Part shown: positions 50,482 through 59,912 of the stretch, piece by piece
Numbering within the stretch: position 1 is the stretch's first letter
Layout of the letters: every line of letters begins with the position of its first letter
Assembly (NCBI GenBank): GCA_963706875.1
Contig: CAVPNW010000020.1
Span: 207,568-271,567, forward strand
Reading direction: 5' to 3'
Length of the DNA: 64,000 bases
DNA from: Prado023 sp963706875
Lineage (GTDB): Bacteria > Actinomycetota > Actinomycetes > S36-B12 > CAIYMF01
Made by a program: the position numbers and the translations under genes
The notes under the pieces: model-generated
What the model was told of the DNA's origin: nothing
Seen by the model: the letters and a program-made list of their open reading frames with translations, nothing else
Database searches by the model: none

Positions 50482-52464
50482 TCAGCTGCCGTCGTACATG
50501 GCCTCGATCAGGTCGGCGAAGTGCTCCTCCACGGCCTTGCGCTTGACCTTCAGGCTGGCGGTGAGCTCGCCCTCCTCCTCGGAGAGGTCTCGGGGCAGGA
50601 CGGCGAACTTCTTGATCGTCTCCCACCGGTTCAGGCCCTCGTTGAGCGTGTCGACGTCGGCCTGCAGCGACTCGCGCACCTGAGCGGACTGCGACAGGGC
50701 CTCGAAGTCCCCGGACAGCCCGTTCTCGGCGGCGAACTTCTCCAGCGCCTCGGGGTCCAGCGAGATCAGCGCAGTGGCGTAGTTGCGGTCGGCGGCGTGC
50801 ACGACCAGGTTCGAGGCCAGCGCGGAGATCACCTTGAACTGCGCGGCGATCTGCCCCGGGGCGATGTACTTCCCGCCGGAGGTCTTGACCAGGTCCTTCT
50901 TGCGGTCGGTGATCTTCAGGCGGCCCTTGTCGTCGAGTTCGCCGATGTCGCCGGTGGCCAGCCACCCGCCGGGCAGCAGGGTCTCGGCATTGATCTCGGG
51001 CAGGTTCCAGTAGCCCTTCATCACGTGCGGGCCCTTGAGCAGCACCTCGCCGTCGGAGGCGATCATCACCTGGGTGCCGGGCAGCGGCTGCCCGACGGAG
51101 CCGAACACCAGGTCGTCCGGGCGCACCACGCAGGCCGCCGCGCTGTTCTCGGTCAGCCCGTAGCCCTCGATGATCGGCAGCCCGGCGGCGTCGAACCAGC
51201 GGGCCACGTCACCGTTGAGCGCGGCGGACCCGGAGATCATCACCCGCATCCGACCGCCGGTCAGGGCCTGGATCTTGGAGAACACCAGCTTGTCGGCCAT
51301 GGCCAGGCGGGCCGGGGCCATCGGACCCGGCGGCAGCCCGGCGCGCTGCTTGGCCTTGATCTCGGTCGACGCCGCGAACGCCCAGTCGAAGATCTTGGCC
51401 TTGGCCCCACCCCCGGCCTTGGCCTTGGCGTTGGCACCCTGGTAGATCTTCTCGAAGATCCGCGGCACCCCGGCCATGATCGTGGGCTGGACCACGGGCA
51501 GGTTCTCCACGATCTTGGGCACCCGGCCATCGATGTAGCTGACGAAACCGACCTGGAACGCCGCGGAGAGCAACACCTTGCCGAACGAGTGCGCCAACGG
51601 CAGCCAGAGGAACTGCACATCATCCGGGCGCACCACCCCGAGGGCCTCCATGCTGCGACCCTGGAACACCCAGTTGCTCTGCGGCAGCATCACCCCCTTC
51701 GGGCGACCCGTCGTGCCCGAGGTGTAGATCAGGGTGGCCAGCGAGTCAGGGGTGATCGCGGCCACGGCCCGCTCGATCGTGTCGGGCTGGTCGGCCAGGC
51801 GCTGCGCACCGAGAGCCGCCAAAGCCGCCCAGGACAGCACCCGATCACCATCGCCGGCACCCTCGATCAGGATGATCTTGTCCAGGGAGGGCATCTGGTC
51901 CAGCTGGCTCAGCGCCTTGTCCGCCTGGGACTGGTCCTCGGCAACGAGGAACCGTGCCCCCGAATCGTTGACGATGTAGGCGAAGTCATCCTCCCCGGTG
52001 CTCGGGTAGATCGTCGTGTTCGCCCCACCTGCCAGCATCACCGCACCATCGGCCAGGACCCACTCCACCCGGGTGTTGCTCGCGATCGCCACCCGATCCT
52101 CAGGCTGCAACCCCAGGACCAGCAGACCGGCCGCCAGCCGGGTCATCTCGTACCCGGCCTCCTTCCAGGTCCGCACCTGCCACGTCCCGTCAGGGTTCGG
52201 CGAGCCGAACGCGGGGGCGTCGGGGGTGCGCGCAACCCTGTCCAGGATCAACTGGGACAGCGTCGGCGCCGACGGCGGCAGCGGAGCATCCAGCGACCCC
52301 GAGATGGGACCCGTCGGCTCCGCGGCCGTATCGTCTGCCAGCAGGCTGACATCGTCCTGCGCGTCGGGCTCACTCACCGAAGCAACGAAGGACTCCCCCA
52401 CATCCCGGCCTGCGTGCTCCAACTCATGCTCGATGTCCTCCGCATGGTCACCAGTCCTGCTCAT
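50482..52464 (-). CDS. Long-chain fatty acyl-CoA synthetase (AMP-binding)
   Basis: 660 residues. It activates fatty acids as acyl-AMP then acyl-CoA. The ATP-binding motif is LIYTSGTTGRPKGVM. YGLTENSAAA, GGWLATGDIGELDDKGRLKITDRKKDLVKTSGGKYIAP and a lid lysine in LKVKRKAVEEHF are all in place, as in FadD15-type enzymes. About 65 acidic residues precede the family start and may be disordered. It fits the lipid genes further right (WS/DGAT, aldehyde dehydrogenase) and etfBA. A CRP-like site lies about 80 bases upstream. Confidence 0.93.
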   Translation of the reverse strand: MSRTGDHAEDIEHELEHAGRDVGESFVASVSEPDAQDDVSLLADDTAAEPTGPISGSLDAPLPPSAPTLSQLILDRVARTPDAPAFGSPNPDGTWQVRTWKEAGYEMTRLAAGLLVLGLQPEDRVAIASNTRVEWVLADGAVMLAGGANTTIYPSTGEDDFAYIVNDSGARFLVAEDQSQADKALSQLDQMPSLDKIILIEGAGDGDRVLSWAALAALGAQRLADQPDTIERAVAAITPDSLATLIYTSGTTGRPKGVMLPQSNWVFQGRSMEALGVVRPDDVQFLWLPLAHSFGKVLLSAAFQVGFVSYIDGRVPKIVENLPVVQPTIMAGVPRIFEKIYQGANAKAKAGGGAKAKIFDWAFAASTEIKAKQRAGLPPGPMAPARLAMADKLVFSKIQALTGGRMRVMISGSAALNGDVARWFDAAGLPIIEGYGLTENSAAACVVRPDDLVFGSVGQPLPGTQVMIASDGEVLLKGPHVMKGYWNLPEINAETLLPGGWLATGDIGELDDKGRLKITDRKKDLVKTSGGKYIAPGQIAAQFKVISALASNLVVHAADRNYATALISLDPEALEKFAAENGLSGDFEALSQSAQVRESLQADVDTLNEGLNRWETIKKFAVLPRDLSEEEGELTASLKVKRKAVEEHFADLIEAMYDGS

Positions 52465-52545
52465 GTGGGCCTCCTAGTCGTGGATCGAACCCGTGAGGTG
52501 CCCGTCGGCGTCCACGGGGCTGGCGTTCCGGAACGTGGTCGTCAG

Positions 52546-52561
52546 GGTGACACAGGTCACA
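52546..52561. promoter_or_regulatory. CRP-like site upstream of the acyl-CoA synthetase
   Basis: On the minus strand TGTGACCTGTGTCACC matches TGTGA-N6-TCACA at 9 of 10 defined positions. It lies 82 bases upstream of the start codon of the acyl-CoA synthetase. Fatty-acid genes are known CRP targets in Actinobacteria. Confidence 0.4.
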
Positions 52562-52616
52562 CTCCCGTCGCGCGATGGACGGGGGAGGCCGGAGCCAGGG
52601 GCTGACCCGGCCAGGC

Positions 52617-54331
52617 TCACTTCACCTGGCGCATGACCACCACTGAGCAATCCGACTGCTCGACCACCGCTCGGCTCACCGAGCCCAGGAGCATCCCGGC
52701 GAGGCCCCCGTGGCCCCGACTGCCGACGACAACCAGAGCGGCGTCCTTCGCGTGGGCGACGATGAGATCGGCTGCATTGCCCGCCTGGATCACCTCGCGC
52801 ACCTGTACCGCGGGGTTCCGCTCGCGGCCCGCCGCCAGTGCCGGGGACAGTGCCTGCAGGCCGCCTGGCGGATCACCCGCGTGGCCGGCGTGGACCGCCA
52901 CGACCTGGTAGCCGTGCTGCGGCGCCTCCTGCATCGCGAAGCTCACGGCGTCCTCAGACCCTGCGGAGCCGTCCACGCCGACCACGATCGGCCCCACGTG
53001 TCGCACCTCACCGGCTGCATCAGCCCGAACGACGGCGACCGGTGCCCGGGAGTGGCTGACGACTGCAGCCGCCACGGACCCCAGCACCAGGCGGCCGACG
53101 CGGCCCTTGCTGCGGTTGCCGACGACGACCAGTGCCGCATCGGCGGATCGGTCCACGAGTGCCTGCGCCGGCTTGTCCTGCACGAGTTCGCCGTCGACGG
53201 TCAGGCCGGCCACCTCGCTCTGAAGCCGGTACACGGTGTTCGCGAGCAGAGCATCAGCCTTGTTGCGGTCGAGGTCCGCGCTCGCCGAGACGGCGCTGAA
53301 TCCCATGGTCGGCAGTCCCCAGGCGAGCACCACACGCAGTGGCCGTTGGGTCCCGACCGCCTCCTGGGCCGCCCACCGCAGCGCCGGCATGGTGTCCTCG
53401 GATCCGTCGTAGCCCACGATCACGGGCTTCCTGGCCTCCACTGCCTGTTCGGCAACCGCCGGTCGCGGGACGTAGCCCCGCCGAGCGAAGGAGAGCAGGG
53501 CCAGGCCTGGGATGTACATCATCACGCCGTACACGGCCGCCGGCAGCGCGATCTCCTCCGAGCCGAGGGCGGTCAGTCCCAGCAGCATGGTGAGGGTGAT
53601 GTTCTTGATGCCGAACTCCATGCCCAGGGCCACGTGACCCGGCCTCGGCAGGCCGGGTCAGGACGCCCAGGCCGACGCCGGTTGCTGTGGCGAGGCAGGC
53701 CAGCGTCAGGGTAGCCGGACCGGCTTGCTTGAGCAGGTTCCACGCATCGTCCAGGGTCACCGTGACGCCGATGACCAAAGCGAACAGCACGATGCCACTC
53801 ACCTTGGTAGACGGTGTTCTCCAGGCGTGCGGCCAGGGCAGGCCGCCTGGCACGGATGAGCATGCCCAGGCTCGTCGGAATCAGGACGAGGCCCACCAGC
53901 AGGCCGGCGACATCCATGAAGCCCACCGCGACGTTGGTCGCGGCTTCGACCGCGTCACCCCACCTGTTCAGGGCGATGCCGGCCCAGAACGGGATGGAGA
54001 TGATCGTTGCGAGGTTCGCCACGACCGTGAGCACGAGGCTCAGTGCAGTGTTGCCCCCGCCCAGATAGGTCATGACATTCGACGTCGTCCCGCCCGCGGT
54101 TGCGCCGAGCAGGACGACGCCGATCGCGAGCTCCGCCGGCAGATTGAACAGGATGGCGATCCCGAACGAGACGAGCGGCACGATGAGCGTTATGCCGATG
54201 ACCCCGACGACCAGCGGTTTCGGTGTCTTGCGCTGCCGGTCGAAGTCGGCAGGCGTCAGGGTCAAACCGATCCCGACCATCACGAACGCGAGAACGATGG
54301 GAAGCCCGACGTCGAGCAGGACGTTATCCAT
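52617..54331 (-). pseudogene. BASS-type transporter fused to two universal-stress domains, frame broken twice
   Basis: The N-terminal half (start MDNVLLDVGLPIVLAFVMVGIGLTL) is a bile-acid:sodium-symporter-like membrane domain with about ten spans: LLGATAGGTTSNVMTYLGGG, IALNRWGDAVEAATNVAVGFMDVAG. After LLSFARRGYVPRP come two UspA domains, KPVIVGYDGSEDTMPALRWAAQ and PIVVGVDGSAGSEDAVSFAMQ, each ending in a G-x(2)-G-x(9)-G(S/T)-type ATP loop (VVGNRSKGRVGRLVLGSVAAAV and VVGSRGHGGLAGMLLGSVSRAV). Two single extra bases break the frame: near 53806 (TAC C AAG, expected TACAAG) and near 53638-53640 (GCC GGG TCAC, expected GCC GGT CAC). Corrected length is about 570 residues. It is probably intact in the organism. 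Confidence 0.82.
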
Positions 54332-54519
54332 GGATGCTCGACAGCCGTTCGAGGCTGCCTGCATCTGCGCACGGTAGACCCGGAGCCGGGCGGGAAGCAC
54401 GGCGGGAGCGCAGGCCACGGCCCAGCACCTCAGAGGCGGATCGACCCGCCTGGAACGGATCGCCCGATCCGATCGGCTGACATCACCCCGCGGCCCCGCA
54501 GCACCGGGTCGCGGGTGGG

Positions 54520-56325
54520 TCAGAACGGCCAGATGACGGGCACGAGGAGCACGGACACCAGCCCGAACAGGATCGTGAGCGGCAGCCCGAGCTTCCAGTA
54601 GTCGCCGAACCGGTACCCGGCAGGTCCCATCACCATCATGTTCGCCGGGGTCGCGACCGGGGTCAGGAAGGCGACCGCGGCACCGACGCACAGGCTCATC
54701 AGGACAGGCCGGGCGGAGATGTCCAACTGGGCGGCGGCTGAGACGCCGATCGGGATCATGACCAGGGCGGTCGCGGTGTTGCTGATCAGCTGGCTGAACA
54801 CGACCGTGATCAGGAACAGCCCCGCGAGCAGGGCCGTGGGACCGGCCGGGCCGACCAGGTCGACGATCCGGGTGGCGATCATCTCCCCGGCCCCCGACGA
54901 GGTGATCGCCGTGGACATCGGCAGCATGCCGGCCACCAGCAGCAGCGTGGTCCAGTTGATCCCCCGATAGGCCTGCGCCATGCTGACCACCCGCAGGACC
55001 ACCATCGCCCCGGCGGCGAGCAGCGCGGTCACCGACGCCGGGATCGCGCCGGTGGCAAGCAGCACGACCATGACGACCAGGATCGCGATGGCCGCACCGC
55101 TGCGCTGGGACAGCGGCACCGCCTGGCGGCGCAGCAGCTCCGGGGAGTCCACCACGAGCAGGTCATGGCGGCGGTCAGCCTCGTCGAGCAGCGACCAGGG
55201 GCCCTCGACCAGCATGGTGTCCCCCACGTGCAGCGCGACGGGCCCCGGCCCCAGGTCCTGGCCCTCCCGGGTGATCGCGAGCACGACCAGCCCGCCGCCG
55301 ATCACCTGGCTGGTACGGACCTCCTGGTCGGCCAGCGGGGAACGGGGAGGGATGACGATCTCCGCTGACCCCGAGTGCGGGGTCAGCAGGTCGGCCTGCA
55401 CATCCGCGGCGGAGCGCACGCGTTCCACGGACAGCCGATGCGCCAGGGCAAACCCGTCCACCGCCGCCTGGTCCCCGATCAGGGTCAGCCGGTCACCGGG
55501 GTGCACCGCGCCCTCGGTCGAGGGCATGTCGGTCGCGCCGTCGAGCACCGTGACCAGGCGGATCCCCGGGTGGGCGGAGACCTCCCCGAGGGTCCGAGGT
55601 GAGCCCACCAGGTCCGAGTCCGACTCCACCCGCAGGTGCGCGACGTCGGCCAGCCCGTAGTGCGACACCAGGGTGCCCGCGTGCCCGCTCAGGTCCGGTG
55701 GAAGGTCGTCGCTGCTGCGTCGCGGCACCAGGCGGTCGCCCAGAAGCAGCACGATCAGCAGGGTCCCGATCACCAGGGGAACGCCGACCAGCGCGAACTC
55801 GGCGAACCCGAACTCCCCACCCGCGTAGTTCGCCGCGGCCTCGGACACCACCACGTTGACCGGGGTCCCGGTCAGCAGCAGCAGGCTGCCCGCCCCACCG
55901 GCGAAGGCCAGGGGCATCAGCAGCCGCGAGGGCAGCATCGAGCGGCGCATGGCCACGACCAGGGTCATGGGCAGCAGCGCGGCGATGGTCCCGTTCAACC
56001 CGATCACCGCGGTCATCGCCGCGGCCAGCAGCATCAGCAGCAGCAGCAGCCGGCGGGAGCTGGACCCCGCCCGCGCCACGACAGCCTGGCCCAGCCAGGT
56101 GGTCACCCCCGTGGCATCCAGGCCCTCACTGACGACGAACAACCCCGCGATCAGCAGCACGGCCGGATCTGCGAACCCAGCGAACGCCTCGGACAACGTG
56201 ATGATGCCCAGCCCATAGAGCACCAGGGCCGAGCCCACAGCCGCGATCTCCACCGGCACCTTGTTCGTCACGAACAGCAGCACGACCCCCGCCAGGGTGA
56301 GCAACGTCAGAGCAGCCTCACTCAT
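54520..56325 (-). CDS. SLC13/DASS-family transporter with central TrkA-C domains
   Basis: 601 residues. Start at MSEAALTLLTLAG, because AGGAG sits 6-7 bases upstream. Membrane halves flank a soluble centre: the first has GLNGTIAALLPMTLVVAMRR and LLLTGTPVNVVVSEAA, the second FSQLISNTATALVMIPIG and LTPVATPANMMVMGPAGY, which are the paired SNT-type substrate loops. Residues about 215-385 form two RCK_C/TrkA-C regulatory domains (HPGDRLTLIGD and HVGDTMLVEG). Substrates of the family are dicarboxylates or sulfate, and this domain layout is common for putative sulfate or thiosulfate carriers. A SulP gene lies nearby. Confidence 0.92.
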   Translation of the reverse strand: MSEAALTLLTLAGVVLLFVTNKVPVEIAAVGSALVLYGLGIITLSEAFAGFADPAVLLIAGLFVVSEGLDATGVTTWLGQAVVARAGSSSRRLLLLLMLLAAAMTAVIGLNGTIAALLPMTLVVAMRRSMLPSRLLMPLAFAGGAGSLLLLTGTPVNVVVSEAAANYAGGEFGFAEFALVGVPLVIGTLLIVLLLGDRLVPRRSSDDLPPDLSGHAGTLVSHYGLADVAHLRVESDSDLVGSPRTLGEVSAHPGIRLVTVLDGATDMPSTEGAVHPGDRLTLIGDQAAVDGFALAHRLSVERVRSAADVQADLLTPHSGSAEIVIPPRSPLADQEVRTSQVIGGGLVVLAITREGQDLGPGPVALHVGDTMLVEGPWSLLDEADRRHDLLVVDSPELLRRQAVPLSQRSGAAIAILVVMVVLLATGAIPASVTALLAAGAMVVLRVVSMAQAYRGINWTTLLLVAGMLPMSTAITSSGAGEMIATRIVDLVGPAGPTALLAGLFLITVVFSQLISNTATALVMIPIGVSAAAQLDISARPVLMSLCVGAAVAFLTPVATPANMMVMGPAGYRFGDYWKLGLPLTILFGLVSVLLVPVIWPF

Positions 56326-56412
56326 GAGCAACTCCTCCTCGTCGGATACGCCCGGCCCCGATCCCCGACACCCTGCGGGCCGTTGAACGGGACGCCGCCT
56401 GCATGGACGCGC

Positions 56413-57850
56413 TCAGCGCCGGAGCACACCATCGGAGCCGGCTCCGATGGTGTGTACGCGCATGCTGTTGGTGGTGCCGGCGATGCCCGGGTGGGACGCC
56501 GGCGATCAGGACGCACAGCTGCCCGGGTTGGGCGCGGTCGCCGGCGAGCAGCTCGGCGTCGATCTGCTCGACCATCTGGTCGGTGTGCGAGGCCGGTGGG
56601 ACCAGGAAGGTCTCCAGGCCCCAGACGACCGCGAGCTGGTTGCGGATCGCGGCGTTGGGGGTGAACACCATCATCGGGATCTTCGGTCGGGAGGCGGCCA
56701 TGATCTGGGCGCTCGTCCCGGTCTCGGAGAACGCGATCAGGTAGCTGGCCTTCAGCGCCTTGGCCACGTCCACGGCCTCCTTGGTGACCGCCTCGGCGAC
56801 GCTCATGTCCTTCTTCTTCGCCAGCTTGGGCAGCCGCTCGAGGCCCATCTCCTCGGTGTAGTCCACGATCCGGGCCATCGTGGAGACGACCAGGTTCGGG
56901 TGCCTGCCCACGCTGGTCTCCCCGGAGAGCATCACCGCATCCGCACCGTCGAGGATCGCGTTGGCCACATCCGAGGCCTCGGCCCGGCTGGGCCGGGAGT
57001 TCTCCATCATCGACTCCAGCATCTGGGTGGCCACGATCACCGGCTTGCCCGCCTCCCGGCACATCTGGATCGCGCCCTTCTGCACGATCGGCACCTCCTC
57101 AAGGGGCAGCTCCACGCCCAGGTCGCCGCGGGCGACCATCACCCCGTCGAAGGCAGCCACGATCCCGGCCAGGTTCTCCACCGCCTGGGGCTTCTCCACC
57201 TTCGCGAACACCGGGATCCGCCGACCCATCTGGTCCATGATCGCGTGCACGTCCTCCACATCCGCAGCCGAACGCACGAACGACAGGAACACGAAGTCCA
57301 CCCCGATCCGCAGCGCCCACCGCAGGTCGTCCTTGTCCTTGTCCGACAGCGCCGGCACGCTCACCGCCACCCCGGGCAGGTTGATCCCCTTGTTGTTGCT
57401 GACCGGACCACCCTCGACCACCCTCGTGCGCACCCGCGGGCCCACGACATCGATCACCTCGAGCTTCACCTTGCCGTCGTCGACCAGCACCGTGTCGCCG
57501 GGGCTGCAGTCACCGGGCAGTCCCTTGTGGGTCGTGCCGCACTGGGTCACGTCACCGAGGATGTCCTCGGCCGTGATCGTGAACTCCGCACCGTTGACCA
57601 GCATCACCGGACCATCGGCGAACCGACCCAGCCGGATCTTCGGGCCCTGCAGGTCCGCGACGATGCCCACACCCGCACCCAACTCCGTGGACGCACGGCG
57701 CACATTGGCATAGGACTCCGCATGCACCCCATGCTCACCATGGGACATGTTCAGCCGCGCCACATTCATCCCCGCCTCGATCAACTCCCTGATCTGCTCG
57801 TAGGACGAGGTGGCAGGACCCAGGGTGCACACGATCTTCGCTCGACGCAT
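56413..57850 (-). pseudogene. pyk: Pyruvate kinase, frame broken near the C-terminus
   Basis: Glycolytic enzyme, PEP + ADP to pyruvate + ATP. Start MRRAKIVCTLGPATSSYEQI (57850). RLNMSHGEHG, KIRLGRFADGP, the catalytic region FVRSAADVEDVHAIM, PVFAKVEKPQAVENL, GVMVARGDLGVELPLEEVP and the allosteric-domain VFTPNAAIRNQLAVVWG are intact. At about 56496 the sequence CCA CCC GGG C ATC carries one base too many. Restored, it reads GVPPGIAGTTNSMRVHTIGAGSDGV and ends at 56413, giving about 478 residues. As pyk is a core gene, a sequencing error is likeliest. The SLC13 gene follows on the same strand after 87 bases. Confidence 0.93.
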
Positions 57851-57914
57851 GCCACGAACGGTAGCCAGCACACGGCCGGGCTGCGCGCCGAACGCCCACC
57901 TCGGCGGGCTCCGT

Positions 57915-59690
57915 TCACTGCGTTTCGCCGGTCACGTCCACACCGGCGACCGCGAGCACGGCGGCACGAACGGTCGGGAAGCGGTTGTCGGGACCGAGCA
58001 CATCGGTGAGGTCGAACCGGTCGATCTGCTCCACGACCACGTCACGGGCGCGAGCCACCACGAAGCGGATATCGCGGGCGCTGAGCCCGGCGATCACCTC
58101 GCGCAGCACCTGGGTCGCCGAGGCATCCAGGTGGGAGACCGCCTCGGCGTCCAGGATGAACCAGCGGACCCGGTCGGGGGCTGCGGTGATCGCCTCCTCG
58201 ACGCGGGCGGCGAAGTAGTGGGCGTTGGCGAAGAACAGCCGGTCATCAATGCGATACACCACCACACCCGGCACGAGCAGTCCCTCGTGGTCCTTGTCCA
58301 GATCGACGAACCTGCCGTGACGGGGGCTCCAGCCCAGCACCGCGTCGCGGGGTTGGGCACTGCGGCGGGCGGCGTCGACCAGGGACAGCAGCACCGCGAG
58401 CAGCAGGGAGGGCAGCAGGCCGACGGTCAGCATGCCCGCCACCGTGACGGCGGCGATCAGCAGCTCGCCGCGCGACCCAGCGGCCAGTGCTCGCCAGGCG
58501 GTCAGGTCGATCAGTCGCAGGGCGGCGTAGATGATCACCGCGGCGAGCACCGAGCGGGGCAGCAGGGCCAGCGCAGGGGTCAACAGCAGAAGCACAACCA
58601 CGACCGTGGCGGCCTGAACCAGGCTCACCACCTGGGTGCGCCCGCCGAGGCTGGCGTTGACCGCGGACCGCGACCCACTGGAACCCACCGGGAACGACTG
58701 GGTCAGGCCAGCGGCAAGGTTCAGGCCGCCGAGGGCCAGCAACTCCTGGTCCGCGTCGACGGTGGTGCCGGTGACCGAGGCCAGGCTGCGCGCGGTCAGG
58801 ATCGCATCGGAGAACCCGACGACGGCGATCGCCACAGCACCCGGCAGCAGCAACACCAGGTCGTCCCAGGCCACACCGGGCCACTCCAGCCGTGGCAGGC
58901 CTGCCGGGATCTCACCGATGACCGCCACGCCCTCGGCGGCCAGGTCCCGGGCCCACGAGAGGGCGATCATCGCGACGGTGAGGGCCAGCAGCGTGGGGAA
59001 CCCGGGCGCCCAGCGACTGCCGGCCAGGAGGATCAGAAGGCTCACCAAGCCGATGGACAGGGTCGTCCAGTGGACACCGCCGGTGACGTTGGCGAAGAAG
59101 GATCCGTACTGCTGCAAGGGGCTGTACCCGGTCACCTCCACCCCGGAAAGGACCCCGATCTGGCCGGCGATCAGGGTCAGTCCCAGCCCGGTCAGGAATC
59201 CCAGCAGGACCGCTGAGGAGAAGTAGTCGGCCATCCACCCGAGGCCGGCCAGGCGAGCCAGCCCGAACACCGTGGCCACCAGCAGCGCCAGCATGGCGGC
59301 CAGCGCCGGGTAGTCCGAAGGATCGTCACTGACCGCGACGAGCACGGGCGCGACCATCAGCGCAGCAGTGGTCGTCGGTCCGGTCATCAGCACCCGTGAG
59401 GAGCCCAGGGCCGCATACACGACCAACGGCAGCACGAGCCCGTAGAGCCCGGCGACGACGGGCAACCCCGCGGTCTGTGCGTAGGCCATGGCCTGGGGCA
59501 CCGCCAGCGCAGCGATCACCACACCGGCCAGCACATCGCCACGCAGGCTTGCGTAGCCGCGCAACTGGGCGACCAGCGGGACCAGGTGCCACCGCGTGGC
59601 GGCCCGCTTCGGGGCGACGAACATCGGCCCGGTCGACCGCCGGACCGGCTCGGGCGAGCTCCCGTCGCCGGGCTCATGCTCGGGGTGCAT
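57915..59690 (-). CDS. SulP-family anion transporter with STAS domain
   Basis: 591 residues from the ATG at 59690 (GGAAG 7 bases upstream). A GTG at 59708 is possible. The SulP membrane domain has LAGVVIAALAVPQAMAYAQTAGLPVVAGLYG, LGSSRVLMTGPTTTAALM, and FPVGSSGSRSAVNASLGGRTQVV. The last 120 residues form a STAS domain (GVVVYRIDDRLFFANAHYFAARV and ILDAEAVSHLDASATQVL). Substrates are sulfate, bicarbonate or dicarboxylates and are not predictable here. It lies upstream of pyk, 64 bases away, and divergent from the alkylsulfatase gene, where a link through sulfate release is conceivable. Confidence 0.94.
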   Translation of the reverse strand: MHPEHEPGDGSSPEPVRRSTGPMFVAPKRAATRWHLVPLVAQLRGYASLRGDVLAGVVIAALAVPQAMAYAQTAGLPVVAGLYGLVLPLVVYAALGSSRVLMTGPTTTAALMVAPVLVAVSDDPSDYPALAAMLALLVATVFGLARLAGLGWMADYFSSAVLLGFLTGLGLTLIAGQIGVLSGVEVTGYSPLQQYGSFFANVTGGVHWTTLSIGLVSLLILLAGSRWAPGFPTLLALTVAMIALSWARDLAAEGVAVIGEIPAGLPRLEWPGVAWDDLVLLLPGAVAIAVVGFSDAILTARSLASVTGTTVDADQELLALGGLNLAAGLTQSFPVGSSGSRSAVNASLGGRTQVVSLVQAATVVVVLLLLTPALALLPRSVLAAVIIYAALRLIDLTAWRALAAGSRGELLIAAVTVAGMLTVGLLPSLLLAVLLSLVDAARRSAQPRDAVLGWSPRHGRFVDLDKDHEGLLVPGVVVYRIDDRLFFANAHYFAARVEEAITAAPDRVRWFILDAEAVSHLDASATQVLREVIAGLSARDIRFVVARARDVVVEQIDRFDLTDVLGPDNRFPTVRAAVLAVAGVDVTGETQ

Positions 59691-59912
59691 CGCGTCGCTT
59701 CCGCTCACCTGCGGTCACCGCCTCACAGATCGCCGACCCGCGGGCAAACTAGCAGCAAACAGTCGGCAGACACCTGCCCGAGACGCAGCCCACGACCGCA
59801 GGTGGATCCGTCGCGTGCTGCGCGCAGCACCTCGGGGTGGCCTGGGTTCCACCCGTGGAAGGGGGCGCTGTTCGCCGGACCTCGGTGGGGGTTGCGGGCG
59901 TACCCTCGCCGC

